From positions 1-64,000 of the forward strand of contig JAIBEW010000027.1 in NCBI GenBank assembly GCA_019459085.1: a stretch of 64,000 bases of DNA, given 5' to 3'. The first letter of the stretch is position 1. Each line of letters opens with the position of its first letter. Below are positions 17,205 to 25,852 of the stretch, piece by piece. This DNA comes from Kaistella sp. (GTDB lineage: Bacteria > Bacteroidota > Bacteroidia > Flavobacteriales > Weeksellaceae). Made by a program: the position numbers and the translations under genes. The notes beneath the pieces are model-generated. The model searched no databases and was not told where the DNA came from. It was given only the letters and a program-made list of their open reading frames with translations.

Positions 17205-18386
17205 TTATTCATCAGCCTCGAGTATAGTCTTGTCCTTAGCAGCATACCGCAGAAGGGCGTAACCTGAAAATCCTGCAATTGCGGAAGCCACCAGAATGGC
17301 AAATTTCGCCTCTACCTGAATCTCCGCATTGTCTTTGAAGGAAAGCAGTGCAATGAAAATCGACATGGTGAAACCGATTCCCGCCAGCAAACCGGCCCCC
17401 AACATTTGTGTCCAGTTACTTTTATACGGAAGACTGCTGATTTTGAGCCGGATGAAGATATAAGAAAAGAGGTTAATTCCCACAATCTTTCCGACTACCA
17501 AACCAAAGATGATTCCATATCCGAAGGTCGTAAAAAGCCCGTCCACCATCCCTGACTGAAAGGTGATATTGGTATTTGCAAGTGCAAACACAGGCATGAT
17601 TAGAAAGTTCACCGGAAAATGAAGTTCTCCTTCCATCTTTTCGAGTGGGGAAATTTCGGTCGTCGATTTGTTGGTCGGCACCGTAAAAGCCAGCAGCACT
17701 CCGGCAATCGTAGCGTGTACTCCCGAATGGTGCATAAAATACCAGAGAAAAATTCCGGGAATGATATAAAAAAACTGGCGTTTCGCATTGAAATAATTCA
17801 GGGCGATCAGAACCAGTACCATTGCGCCACTTAAACCCATGTATTCCCAGTGGATCTGATCGGTATAAAAAATGCCGATCACCACAATCGCTCCCAAATC
17901 ATCAACAATGGCGAGTGCTGCAAGAAAAATCTTTAACGAAAGCGGTACCATTTTTCCCAACATCGAGATGATGGCAAGTGAAAAGGCAATGTCGGTAGCC
18001 ATCGGGATTGCCCAGCCATGAATATAATCGGTTCCCTGGTTGAAAAGATAAAAAATAAGCGCCGGAAACAGCATTCCGCCAACGGCAGCCACTACCGGAA
18101 GCGATGCATTCTGGAAGCTGGAAAGTTCCCCTTCCAAAATTTCCCGCTTGATTTCGAGGCCCACCAGCAGAAAAAATACGGCCATTAAGCCATCATTAAT
18201 CCAGACGCTTACGGAATAGTTCAGCTGAAAAACGTCGGTTCCGATCTTTTGATCGAGAAGATTCTGAAAGCCTTCTGCCCAGGAAGAATTGGCAATCAAA
18301 AGGGAAATAAGCACACACACGATGAGTAAAATACCCGACGACTGCGAACTGTGAAAAAAGTTTCTGAAATACTGAGTGATGGTCAT
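17205..18386 (-). CDS. nhaA: Na+/H+ antiporter NhaA
   Basis: A 393-residue electrogenic antiporter that expels Na+ or Li+ in exchange for protons at alkaline pH. Twelve segments fit the NhaA fold. The paired ion-binding aspartates are in ALAIVDDLGAI, and the unwound segment 4 motif ATDIAFSLAI is present, as is VWINDGLMAVFFLLVGLEIKRE near residue 65-85. Length is normal. The start overlaps nothing; 10 bp separate it from the end of the spoT-like gene upstream, so cotranscription is likely. Confidence 0.95.
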   Translation of the reverse strand: MTITQYFRNFFHSSQSSGILLIVCVLISLLIANSSWAEGFQNLLDQKIGTDVFQLNYSVSVWINDGLMAVFFLLVGLEIKREILEGELSSFQNASLPVVAAVGGMLFPALIFYLFNQGTDYIHGWAIPMATDIAFSLAIISMLGKMVPLSLKIFLAALAIVDDLGAIVVIGIFYTDQIHWEYMGLSGAMVLVLIALNYFNAKRQFFYIIPGIFLWYFMHHSGVHATIAGVLLAFTVPTNKSTTEISPLEKMEGELHFPVNFLIMPVFALANTNITFQSGMVDGLFTTFGYGIIFGLVVGKIVGINLFSYIFIRLKISSLPYKSNWTQMLGAGLLAGIGFTMSIFIALLSFKDNAEIQVEAKFAILVASAIAGFSGYALLRYAAKDKTILEADE

Positions 18387-18396
18387 TTTAAAATTT

Positions 18397-20607
18397 TTAT
18401 AAACGTTTTACTTTGGAAACTCCGTTAATGGTTGTGAGCTGTTTGAAGGTTTCTTCAAGCTGATTTTTGTTTTTTACTTCAAGATTAATGGTTCCGGTGA
18501 AGATTCCGTCATTGGATTCAATTGTCATACTCTTCATATCGATACTCATGGAGTTGCTGATGACTTGTGTGATATCATTGATCATTCCCATGCGGTCCAG
18601 ACCCTCAATTTCAATTTTCACACGGTTTTTGAAGCTTTCCTCATTCACCCATTTTGCCGGCATTACCCGATAATCATACTGCGCACGGAGGTTAATGGCA
18701 TTCGGACAGCTTTCGTTATGCACCTTGATGCCGTCTGAAATCGTGATAAAGCCAAAAATCTTATCTCCCGGAATCACGGTACAGCATTTTGCGTAGGAAT
18801 AGTTGAGTTTTTCTTCTTCTTTCCCGAATACGATCATGTTGAGATCCGTTTCCGGCACTTCGGTGAAGACCTCATTTTTATTCGGTGATTTTCTGAAACG
18901 CTGCAGCAGGTTTCCGAAAATACCTTTGCCTTCGGTATATTTTTTTATGTCTCCAATGTCCAGATTACCGTTCTGAAAACTCAGAAAAAGTTCCTGTGAG
19001 GTTTTGAGATTGAAGAACTTCTGCATTTTATTGATTTCATCATCATTGAAGTTCAGTTTCGCGTGCCGCATTTTTCGCTGCAGGATCTCTTTCCCTTCTT
19101 CCACCAAATGGTTCTTTTCCGAATTCAGGATGGCTTTGATCTTTGATTTGGCTTTGGAAGTGATGACGAAATCGAGCCAGTCGGATTTCGGTTTCTGGTT
19201 CTGAGAAGAAAGAATATCCAGCTGGTCTCCGTTCTGCAACACATAAGAAATCGGGACGAGTTTGCCGTTCACTTTTGCTCCGAGACACTTTGTTCCAAGA
19301 TCGGAATGCACGGAAAAGGCAAAATCTAATGCAGTTGAACCGATGGGCAGAATCTTAATCTCCCCTTTCGGCGTAAATACAAAAACCTCTTTTGAGTACA
19401 GATTGAGTTTGATATTATCTAAAAGTTCCGAGGTTGAAAGGGACTGCTGACTCTCAAGAACTTCACGTATTTCAGTGACCCACTGTTCAAAATTCCGCTC
19501 ATCGGAGCTTTTATTAAATCCCTCTTTGTATTTGTAATGTGCGGCAACTCCTTTTTCTGCAATATCATCCATTCTTTCAGACCTGATCTGAACTTCGATC
19601 CATTTTTTGTCGGGTCCCAGAACGGTGAGATGCAGACTTTCATAACCTGTAGAACGGGGTTGCGAAATCCAGTCTCGCATCCGCGAAGGATTGCTGTGGT
19701 ATAAATCGGTAACGATGGAGTAGATTTTCCAGGCGAGGAACTTTTCGTTTTTAGCATCGGATTTATAAATGATCCGGATGGCGTAATTGTCATAAACTTC
19801 CTCGAAACTAACGCCCTGTTTGAGCATTTTCCTGTAAATGGACGAAATGGCTTTCGCCCTTCCTTTGATTGTGAAATTCAAGCCTTCCTCATGCAGCTGT
19901 TCCGATACTTCTTTCTTGAACTCCTCCACATATTTCTCCCGACTTTCTTCTGCAAGTTCCAGTTTACCGACAATATCAAAATAGACTTCCGGATTGTTGT
20001 ATTTCAGAGACAGATCTTCCAGTTCAGATTTAATGTTGTAGAGTCCAAGCCTGTGCGCAAGCGGAGCGTAAATGTACACGGTTTCCGAAGCGATTTTCAT
20101 CTGTTTGTCGGGCGCCATACTTTCCAGCGTCCGCATATTGTGGAGCCGGTCCGCAATCTTGATGAGGATAACGCGGAAATCTTCAGAAAGGGTAAGAAGC
20201 AGTTTTCGGTAATTTTCAGACTGAATCGAGATGTTCTGGTGGTTCATCACCGAGATTTTCGTGAGTCCGTTAACAATTCCCGCGATCTTTTTTCCGAATA
20301 TTTTAATCAGGTCTTCGTGAGTATATTCCGAATCTTCAATCACATCGTGAAGAAGGGCACAGGCAATGGAAGTGGCTCCCAAACCAATTTCGTTGGCCAC
20401 AATTTTGGCCACTTCAATCGGATGATAAATATAGGGTTCACCGGATTTCCTGCGCTGGTCTTTGTGCGCTTCCAGCGCAATATCAAAGGCCTTCCGGATG
20501 AGTTTATTCTGTTCCTCATCGAGCGTACGGTAGGTATTGGAAATCAGATCTTTGTACCTCGCCAGTATTTCCTTATTTTCTTTTTCTATATCGTACACCA
20601 TCGCCAT
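18397..20607 (-). CDS. spoT: RelA/SpoT bifunctional (p)ppGpp synthetase/hydrolase
   Basis: A 736-residue Rel-type enzyme that makes and degrades the stringent alarmone. The HD hydrolase domain (residues about 45-200) has HP at YIYHPIEVA, the HD pair in ALLHDVIED and the KIADRLHNMRTL motif, so hydrolysis should be active. The synthetase domain (about 240-370) has RIIYKSD and the GYESLHLTV substrate motif. TGS (about 395-455, VFVFTPKGEI), a zinc-finger/helical region (KCCTVIPGD) and a C-terminal ACT domain (from about 660) complete it. A second ATG two codons in (MVYDIE) is equally plausible. As the only long Rel protein here it probably serves both functions. Confidence 0.95.
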   Translation of the reverse strand: MAMVYDIEKENKEILARYKDLISNTYRTLDEEQNKLIRKAFDIALEAHKDQRRKSGEPYIYHPIEVAKIVANEIGLGATSIACALLHDVIEDSEYTHEDLIKIFGKKIAGIVNGLTKISVMNHQNISIQSENYRKLLLTLSEDFRVILIKIADRLHNMRTLESMAPDKQMKIASETVYIYAPLAHRLGLYNIKSELEDLSLKYNNPEVYFDIVGKLELAEESREKYVEEFKKEVSEQLHEEGLNFTIKGRAKAISSIYRKMLKQGVSFEEVYDNYAIRIIYKSDAKNEKFLAWKIYSIVTDLYHSNPSRMRDWISQPRSTGYESLHLTVLGPDKKWIEVQIRSERMDDIAEKGVAAHYKYKEGFNKSSDERNFEQWVTEIREVLESQQSLSTSELLDNIKLNLYSKEVFVFTPKGEIKILPIGSTALDFAFSVHSDLGTKCLGAKVNGKLVPISYVLQNGDQLDILSSQNQKPKSDWLDFVITSKAKSKIKAILNSEKNHLVEEGKEILQRKMRHAKLNFNDDEINKMQKFFNLKTSQELFLSFQNGNLDIGDIKKYTEGKGIFGNLLQRFRKSPNKNEVFTEVPETDLNMIVFGKEEEKLNYSYAKCCTVIPGDKIFGFITISDGIKVHNESCPNAINLRAQYDYRVMPAKWVNEESFKNRVKIEIEGLDRMGMINDITQVISNSMSIDMKSMTIESNDGIFTGTINLEVKNKNQLEETFKQLTTINGVSKVKRL

Positions 20608-20721
20608 AACGCTTTATTTCAGACGAAAATACGAAAAATACCCGAGTCCTGCAGCGCCGTAACGTTCAAAAAATAAAAATCTGTGGAATACACAGATTTA
20701 TAATAAAATTAATGTTGTTTT

Positions 20722-21072
20722 TTAAAATGTGACTTCTGAAGTCATTCCTTCACGATGGTCGTGATGGCGGTTTGCTGCAGGTGTGAAAATCTGCTGTTTG
20801 GAATGGATGGAAATGATTTTCTTCAGATCTTCTGCATTCTCAATAATTCCGTCGAAGGAATACGTATGGTCAACCCCATGAAACCGGAAAATATTTACGG
20901 CCATTTCCAGATCGTAGGAATCTGAAAGAGTGGCACAGACCATTAAAGGGTGATTGTCCTGATCCTGAACAATAATTTCCGAAGGCTTGAAACCTGCAAT
21001 CTGCAGGCTGTTGGACGCTTTCCGGAGTTTGTCCTTTCCCTGAAAAAATCCAACAAAACTGGTCGTTTTCAT
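20722..21072 (-). CDS. Hypothetical flavobacterial protein
   Basis: A 116-residue protein without signal peptide. The sequence (KTTSFVGFFQGKDKLRKASNSLQIAGFKPSEIIVQD) suggests an alpha/beta ferredoxin-like domain, as in proteins where a beta strand leads into a helix and an AGF turn, comparable to the general-stress-protein type domain that handles quinol:electron-acceptor ActD-like membrane proteins. The C-terminal 25 residues are polar, with a histidine cluster (RHHDHREG). Function is unknown. It lies 200 bp downstream of the acyl-carrier gene, so membership in the polyketide operon is doubtful. Confidence 0.6.
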   Translation of the reverse strand: MKTTSFVGFFQGKDKLRKASNSLQIAGFKPSEIIVQDQDNHPLMVCATLSDSYDLEMAVNIFRFHGVDHTYSFDGIIENAEDLKKIISIHSKQQIFTPAANRHHDHREGMTSEVTF

Positions 21073-21272
21073 ATCATTTTTCTTTTTATTGGTTGTAACA
21101 AAGTTTACGATAATTTTTCTGAATATGCAAACAATCTTTAAAATTTATTGATTTGATAAGCTTTGTAAATTATTGATAGAAATTCAAAGTCACTATTTAT
21201 AAATCCAGTTTTAACGGCTGAATCCGGAAGTTGTTGAAGAAATTGGGAATGAAGAATTTTTTGTGATGGAAT

Positions 21273-21527
21273 TTACTTCTCAGCCAGTTTTTTTTCAATC
21301 ACGGTCAAGGCCGATTTCACGTCGCGCATTTTTTCCATGGATTCGTTGTCGATTTCAATATCAAAAACTTCCTCCACATCCAAAATCACATCAACCAGAT
21401 TGGCGGAATTGATATTTAAATCATTAATGAAATCGGTGTCTTCCGTCAGATGGTCTAAAGCCGGCGCATCTTTCACGTAAGGTTTTACAATCTCTTTCAG
21501 TTTCGCGATGTTTTCTTCTCTGTTCAT
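21273..21527 (-). CDS. Acyl carrier protein of the type III PKS operon
   Basis: An 84-residue carrier protein. Ser41 in LNINSANLVDVILDVEE occupies the 4'-phosphopantetheine site; the usual DSL is NSA here, which marks it as a specialised carrier and not the primary AcpP. The acidic helix 2 after the serine (VDVILDVEEVF) is typical for docking partner enzymes. It is the last gene of the operon, 17 bp after the ketosynthase gene, and should tether the acyl chain built by the neighbouring KS, dehydratase and reductase. A ketoreductase is absent from the locus, so the housekeeping FabG is probably borrowed. Confidence 0.85.
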   Translation of the reverse strand: MNREENIAKLKEIVKPYVKDAPALDHLTEDTDFINDLNINSANLVDVILDVEEVFDIEIDNESMEKMRDVKSALTVIEKKLAEK

Positions 21528-21544
21528 AAGGTTTTAATAAAAAT

Positions 21545-22819
21545 TTATTCAGAATATTTTTTAAAGATAACGCATCCGTTCACATCGCCAAAACCAAAAC
21601 TCACTTTCGCAGCAATTGTGAGGTTTTTCTCTAAAAGTTGTTGCGGAATACATTCGGGATCGATAACTGCCGTAATTTCCGGGTGCAGATCTTCACAATT
21701 GATATTGGGAGCCACAAAATGCTCAGCCAACTGCAAAATGGTGGCGACCGCTTCGATGCTTCCGGCGGCCGAGAGGCAATGTCCGGTTAAAGCTTTTAAG
21801 GAATTGATATAAGGAAAATCCTTTCCGAAGCGGTTCAAAGCTTCTGCCAAATTCAGAATTTCTGTGCTGTCTTTAGACGTTGCGGTGAGATGCCCGCTGA
21901 TATAATCGATCTCTTCTGCTTTGATTCCGGCATCTGAAAGGGCATCCTGCACGCATTTCTGAACCGCTGTAGAATTCGGCGCCGTCATGCTTCCGCCGCC
22001 CCGGTGTCCGCCACTGTTCAGATTTCCGCCTAAAACTTCCGCATAGATTTTTGCATTTCGGGCCAGAGCGGATTCCAGATCTTCCAATACCAAAGCTCCG
22101 GCGCCGCTTCCCGGAACGAAGCCTGCCGCAGAAGCACTCATCGGGCGTGATGCGGCTTCAGGATTCTCATTACTTTTAAAATTGCACACTTTTATGGCGT
22201 CGAATCCCGCCCAAATATAAGGCCCTGAATCACTGGTGCTTCCCGCAAGCATGCGTTTTGCTTTTCCTGATTTAATTCTTTCGAACGCCATTAAAATACT
22301 TTCTGTTCCCGTGGTACAGGCAGACGAATTGGTGGTGACTTGGTTTCCTAAACCTAATTTGCCGCCCAGATATGCTGAAATTCCGCTGTTCATCGTCTGA
22401 GAAACGGCCGTGCTACCTAATTTGCGGGTTTGTAAAGCGTCGATCTTATAAATACTTTCCCGAAATTTTTCAATTCCGGAAGTTCCTGTTCCGAAAATTG
22501 TCCCGCTGTCCCAATCGGGATCTAGATTTTCTGATATTTCTAAACCTGCATCTTTCCACGCATCTAAACCTGCGATGACGCCATACATAATTCCTGTGGA
22601 ATTGAAATTTCGCAGTTCCAGGTCGGTAAAATAATGTTTTAAGTTTTCTTTATCGATTGGCGGAGTTCCCGAAACCTGACACGAAAATTGCAGATCGGCC
22701 AGTTGCTGATCAAAACGAATCCCGGAGCGACCTTCCTTTAAAGCCGTTCGGAAATCCTTTAACCCAATTCCATTTGGAGCAACGACCCCTAAACCCGTAA
22801 TCACAACCCTTCTTTCCAT
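21545..22819 (-). CDS. Beta-ketoacyl-ACP synthase (FabF-like)
   Basis: A 424-residue condensing enzyme. The Cys-His-His triad is complete: Cys168 in NSSACTTG, His310 in ISGHLTATS and His347 in KALTGHCLS. It carries out decarboxylative Claisen condensation of malonyl-ACP with the growing acyl chain. The motif around the first histidine (SGHLTATSKDST, not NAHGTSTPxGD) departs from FabF, marking a secondary-metabolite paralogue like those in aryl-polyene and flexirubin loci. An intact Cys excludes a chain-length-factor role. It sits 17 bp upstream of the ACP gene and 1 bp downstream of the dehydratase gene. Confidence 0.9.
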   Translation of the reverse strand: MERRVVITGLGVVAPNGIGLKDFRTALKEGRSGIRFDQQLADLQFSCQVSGTPPIDKENLKHYFTDLELRNFNSTGIMYGVIAGLDAWKDAGLEISENLDPDWDSGTIFGTGTSGIEKFRESIYKIDALQTRKLGSTAVSQTMNSGISAYLGGKLGLGNQVTTNSSACTTGTESILMAFERIKSGKAKRMLAGSTSDSGPYIWAGFDAIKVCNFKSNENPEAASRPMSASAAGFVPGSGAGALVLEDLESALARNAKIYAEVLGGNLNSGGHRGGGSMTAPNSTAVQKCVQDALSDAGIKAEEIDYISGHLTATSKDSTEILNLAEALNRFGKDFPYINSLKALTGHCLSAAGSIEAVATILQLAEHFVAPNINCEDLHPEITAVIDPECIPQQLLEKNLTIAAKVSFGFGDVNGCVIFKKYSE

Positions 22820-22820
22820 T

Positions 22821-23255
22821 TTAATTCATTTTAATGATGCCTGCAATCGTTCCTTCACAAACCGTTTCGTTCTTTTTATTCAGCATCTTCACTTTACATT
22901 TCAGCTTATTAAACCGAAAATATATTTTTTCAGAAAGCACCGTGACTTTTTCATTAGGAAAAACCGGTTTTAAAAATTCAATTTCCGTGGATGTTAATCC
23001 CATTTGAGTCTCCGAATTAATCTCATTTGCACATAAATAAATTCCCAGACAAACCAATCCGATCTGCGCCATGGTTTCTGTTAAAATTACGCCCGGAGTA
23101 ATCGGGTGATGCTTAAAATGGCCTTTGTAAAAATCCAAATTTTCTTTAAAAGTAAAAGTTCCGGTTACGCCATTTTCATCTACGCTCAACAATTCATCCA
23201 CAAATAAAAATGGAGTAGAATAGGGCAGTTTTTCTAAAATTTCCGCAGTGCTCAT
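22821..23255 (-). CDS. 3-Hydroxyacyl-ACP dehydratase (FabZ-like hotdog)
   Basis: A 144-residue hotdog-fold protein. The FabZ catalytic pair is seen as His46 in FYKGHFKHHPITPGV and Glu60 in LTETMAQ. It should remove water from 3-hydroxyacyl-ACP to give the 2-enoyl chain. The sequence differs from housekeeping FabZ (KHHP in place of the usual PxxP), fitting an operon-dedicated enzyme. Its ATG and the stop of the upstream reductase gene share base 23255, so translation is coupled. With the KS, ACP and reductase it forms a near-complete elongation set. Confidence 0.88.
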   Translation of the reverse strand: MSTAEILEKLPYSTPFLFVDELLSVDENGVTGTFTFKENLDFYKGHFKHHPITPGVILTETMAQIGLVCLGIYLCANEINSETQMGLTSTEIEFLKPVFPNEKVTVLSEKIYFRFNKLKCKVKMLNKKNETVCEGTIAGIIKMN

Positions 23256-24052
23256 CAGCTTAAATGTTCGCCACCATCTACCGGAATTACACAGCCATTA
23301 ATCCAGGAAGCTTCGTCCTGGCACAATAAACTAACCGCATTCGCCACATCTTCGGGTTGGGTTAATCTTTTAAAAGGATTGCGTTCCAGGCTTGTTTCTT
23401 TTATTTTTTCGCTGCCCGGAATCATTTGCAGAGAACGCGTGTCAGTCACACCAGCCTGAATACAGTTGGACCGTATCCCAAAAGGCGCAAATTCCAGCGC
23501 AATATTCCGCGAAATCGCCTCCAAAGCAGCTTTAGCAGCAGAAACAGCGGCGTAATGGGTCATGGGTTTTGTACTTCCTTCACTCGTAAAAGCAAGAACA
23601 CGTGCATCTTCAGCAAAAAGTTTTTCATTAAAGATAAGTTTCGTCCAGTTGTATAAACTCGTAGCCATCGCCTGAAGGGTAATACTGAAATCGTCTATGG
23701 AAAGACTTTCGGTTTCAGAGCCAGTCATGGGTTTTAAATTTCCTTTGGCAATGCTGTGCAAGAGGCAGCGGATTTTCCCTTCCGATCCCAAAACTGTTTT
23801 TAACTCAGATAAAATATCGTTTTGATGCTGAAGATTTAAAACGTCCTTATTTAGACTTAAAAACTGAACCCCAAAATTTTGAATGACAGAAAATTCTTTA
23901 TTGACCGATTCCATTTCTGCGCGAGAATTCCGGTGAATGATACAGATGTTCATCCCTTCGGACGCCAGTTTCTTTGCAGAAGCAAGCCCTAAACCTGAAC
24001 TTCCGCCCAGAATCAGCGCCCAGTAATTTTTATTTTTAAATTTTCTTACCAT
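23255..24052 (-). CDS. SDR-family enoyl-ACP reductase-like protein
   Basis: A 265-residue short-chain dehydrogenase. The nucleotide site is GGSSGLGLASA (about residues 16-26). The active-site tyrosine and lysine are spaced YAAVSAAK, that is Y-x6-K, the signature of FabI/FabL enoyl-ACP reductases as opposed to Y-x3-K ketoreductases. The LEFAPFGIRSNCIQAG stretch and the C-terminal INGCVIPVDGG are typical. It should saturate the chain after dehydration, using NAD(P)H. The N-terminus overlaps the PKS stop by 7 bp. A broader SDR role cannot be excluded. Confidence 0.8.
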   Translation of the reverse strand: MVRKFKNKNYWALILGGSSGLGLASAKKLASEGMNICIIHRNSRAEMESVNKEFSVIQNFGVQFLSLNKDVLNLQHQNDILSELKTVLGSEGKIRCLLHSIAKGNLKPMTGSETESLSIDDFSITLQAMATSLYNWTKLIFNEKLFAEDARVLAFTSEGSTKPMTHYAAVSAAKAALEAISRNIALEFAPFGIRSNCIQAGVTDTRSLQMIPGSEKIKETSLERNPFKRLTQPEDVANAVSLLCQDEASWINGCVIPVDGGEHLS

Positions 24053-25098
24053 TGCAGTAAAACTCTTTGTGCAGAAAATCCGGGACCGAAACTCAGCATT
24101 AAACCTTTCTCGCCCTTCTGCGGTTCTTGATTCATAATTTCTTCCAGAACATATAGTACCGTCGCGCTCGACATATTGCCGTAAAGCCGTAAAATCTCTT
24201 TCGTGGCATCTATATTTTTACCAAGTTCGGAAAATAATTCTTCGACCATCTGTACTATTTTTTTTCCGCCGGGATGAAAAATAAGGTGATCGATATCCTT
24301 TATTTCCAAATTTTGTTTGGCTAAAAACGGATGTATAATAACCGGAAAATGTTCGGCGATGGTATCCGGTACTTCGATATCCAGTATCATCTGGAGTCCG
24401 GAATTGGTGAGTTTAAAACCCATCATGTGTTCATTATCATAAAAATGATACATTTCTTCGGCGAGAATTTCCGGACCTTCTGCGTTTTCGTCGGAAGAGA
24501 GTAGGACACATGCCGCTCCATCCCCAAAAATAGCGGCACTTACTACATTCGCCATGGAAAAATCATCGAGCTGGAAAGTAGCGGTTGGACTTTCTACAGC
24601 AATAACCGCGGCCCGTTTCCCCGGATTGGCGTGAAGGAAATTCTTAGCATAGATAATTCCTGAAACTCCTGCTGCGCAGCCCATTTCGGTCACCGGTAAA
24701 CGGACAATATCCTGACGCAGATTCAATTTGTTAATCAGATAGGCATCGAGCGAAGGAATCATAATGCCAGTGCAGCTTACGGTGATGATATAATCCAGAG
24801 ATTGTGCATCCCAGGCGGCTTTTTCCAAAGCTTTCTGCAGAACCTGTTCGCCGAGAATCACCACTTCGCGGGCATAAATATCATTTTTATCTTCAAAGGA
24901 TGTGGCGGTGAATACTTCGAGCGGATCCATGATGGAATATCTTTCGTCAACTGCGGCACCTTCAAAAATCTTTTTGACTTTGCGTATGAACCGGCTTTCC
25001 TGGCCAACTAACCATTGATCCAGAAAAGGTAAAATTTCTGATGTTTTACGCGAATATTTGGGGAGTTGTTTTGCAACCGAAACTATTTTTACACTCAT
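24046..25098 (-). CDS. Type III polyketide synthase
   Basis: A chalcone-synthase-fold enzyme, 350 residues from the ATG at 25098. The triad is complete: Cys in TEMGCAAGVSG (141), His in IFHPGGK (275) and Asn in YGNMSSAT (308). Type III PKSs extend an acyl-CoA or acyl-ACP starter with malonyl-CoA and cyclise it to pyrones, resorcinols or phloroglucinols. An upstream in-frame ATG (25152) would add 18 basic residues, but this stretch is a copy of a dispersed TTGCGAG...GAAGCAATC repeat, and family proteins begin near SVKIVSVAKQLP, so the downstream start is preferred. It overlaps the reductase gene by 7 bp. Confidence 0.92.
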   Translation of the reverse strand: MSVKIVSVAKQLPKYSRKTSEILPFLDQWLVGQESRFIRKVKKIFEGAAVDERYSIMDPLEVFTATSFEDKNDIYAREVVILGEQVLQKALEKAAWDAQSLDYIITVSCTGIMIPSLDAYLINKLNLRQDIVRLPVTEMGCAAGVSGIIYAKNFLHANPGKRAAVIAVESPTATFQLDDFSMANVVSAAIFGDGAACVLLSSDENAEGPEILAEEMYHFYDNEHMMGFKLTNSGLQMILDIEVPDTIAEHFPVIIHPFLAKQNLEIKDIDHLIFHPGGKKIVQMVEELFSELGKNIDATKEILRLYGNMSSATVLYVLEEIMNQEPQKGEKGLMLSFGPGFSAQRVLLQW

Positions 25099-25101
25099 AT
25101 G

Positions 25102-25126
25102 TCTTTGCGAGGCAAGAAGCAATCTT
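25102..25126. repeat. REP-like element at the PKS start
   Basis: TTTGCGAGGCAAGAAGCAAT and flanks repeat the TTGCGAG...GAAGCAATC layout of the 11016-11047 element. TTGC (25105-25108) pairs with GCAA (25119-25122). It lies between the two candidate start codons of the PKS gene and overlaps the upstream methyltransferase/PKS junction. Confidence 0.55.
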
Positions 25127-25141
25127 CTCCTCAGTTTAATT

Positions 25142-25852
25142 TTATTTTTCAATGATCCATTGGTAGCGAAAAGCCCACTTCCATTTGATACTGTACTTTT
25201 TGAATCTTAATTTTTCTGAAAATTTTTCCAGATCTTCTCTTTTGAAACCCCGCAAAATGGAAATCAAACCATCATTGGCGGTCATTTTTTTTAATCTAAA
25301 GATGAAAATAATAGCCTGGAAAAGTCGGTAAGCCAGTTTGCTTCTCTGCAGATCGTTAACAACGATTCCTTTTCTGACCAAATCAAAAATGATCCTCAGT
25401 ATTTTTACTATTTCCGCCTCTTTAAAGTGATGTAAAGTAAGCGTAATTAGGGCAATATCAATGGTGTATTTTGAAAAATCGTACAGAAAAATATCTTCGG
25501 CAAGGTAAGTGATATTGGCAAAATCTTCGGAACATTTTCGGGCGTGCCGAATCGTGGCTTCATTGGCATCAATTCCGATCAGATTAAACTGTACATTATT
25601 TTGTGTTCCAAATTTCGACAGCATTCTCAACATATCGCCGCTTCCGCAACCAAAATCCATAATGGTGACCGTTTGATCAGAAGGTAAATTTTTGATGAGT
25701 TTTTTTACGCCTTCTAAAGTGGCTTTATTTCCGCCAAGCAGTTGATTAATTTTAGCAATATCGTCCAGAGCGGTGATTAAACCTTCGTCATCCATCGAAA
25801 AATCATCCATGGATTCTTCTAAATCTGTTCTGTAAGTGGTATCTAAAGGCAT
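25142..25852 (-). CDS. SAM-dependent methyltransferase of the PKS operon
   Basis: A 236-residue class I methyltransferase. The SAM motif VTIMDFGCGSGDML (about 62-75) is followed by an acidic strand end (IGIDANEATI) and a TYLAEDIF motif. The C-terminal half lacks membrane segments except a mildly hydrophobic stretch near 185-195. Its place between the type III PKS and a flavoprotein suggests O- or C-methylation of the polyketide, as SrsB does after SrsA in Streptomyces griseus, although SrsB belongs to another methyltransferase family. The ATG shares base 25852 with the stop of the flavoprotein gene. Confidence 0.85.
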   Translation of the reverse strand: MPLDTTYRTDLEESMDDFSMDDEGLITALDDIAKINQLLGGNKATLEGVKKLIKNLPSDQTVTIMDFGCGSGDMLRMLSKFGTQNNVQFNLIGIDANEATIRHARKCSEDFANITYLAEDIFLYDFSKYTIDIALITLTLHHFKEAEIVKILRIIFDLVRKGIVVNDLQRSKLAYRLFQAIIFIFRLKKMTANDGLISILRGFKREDLEKFSEKLRFKKYSIKWKWAFRYQWIIEK

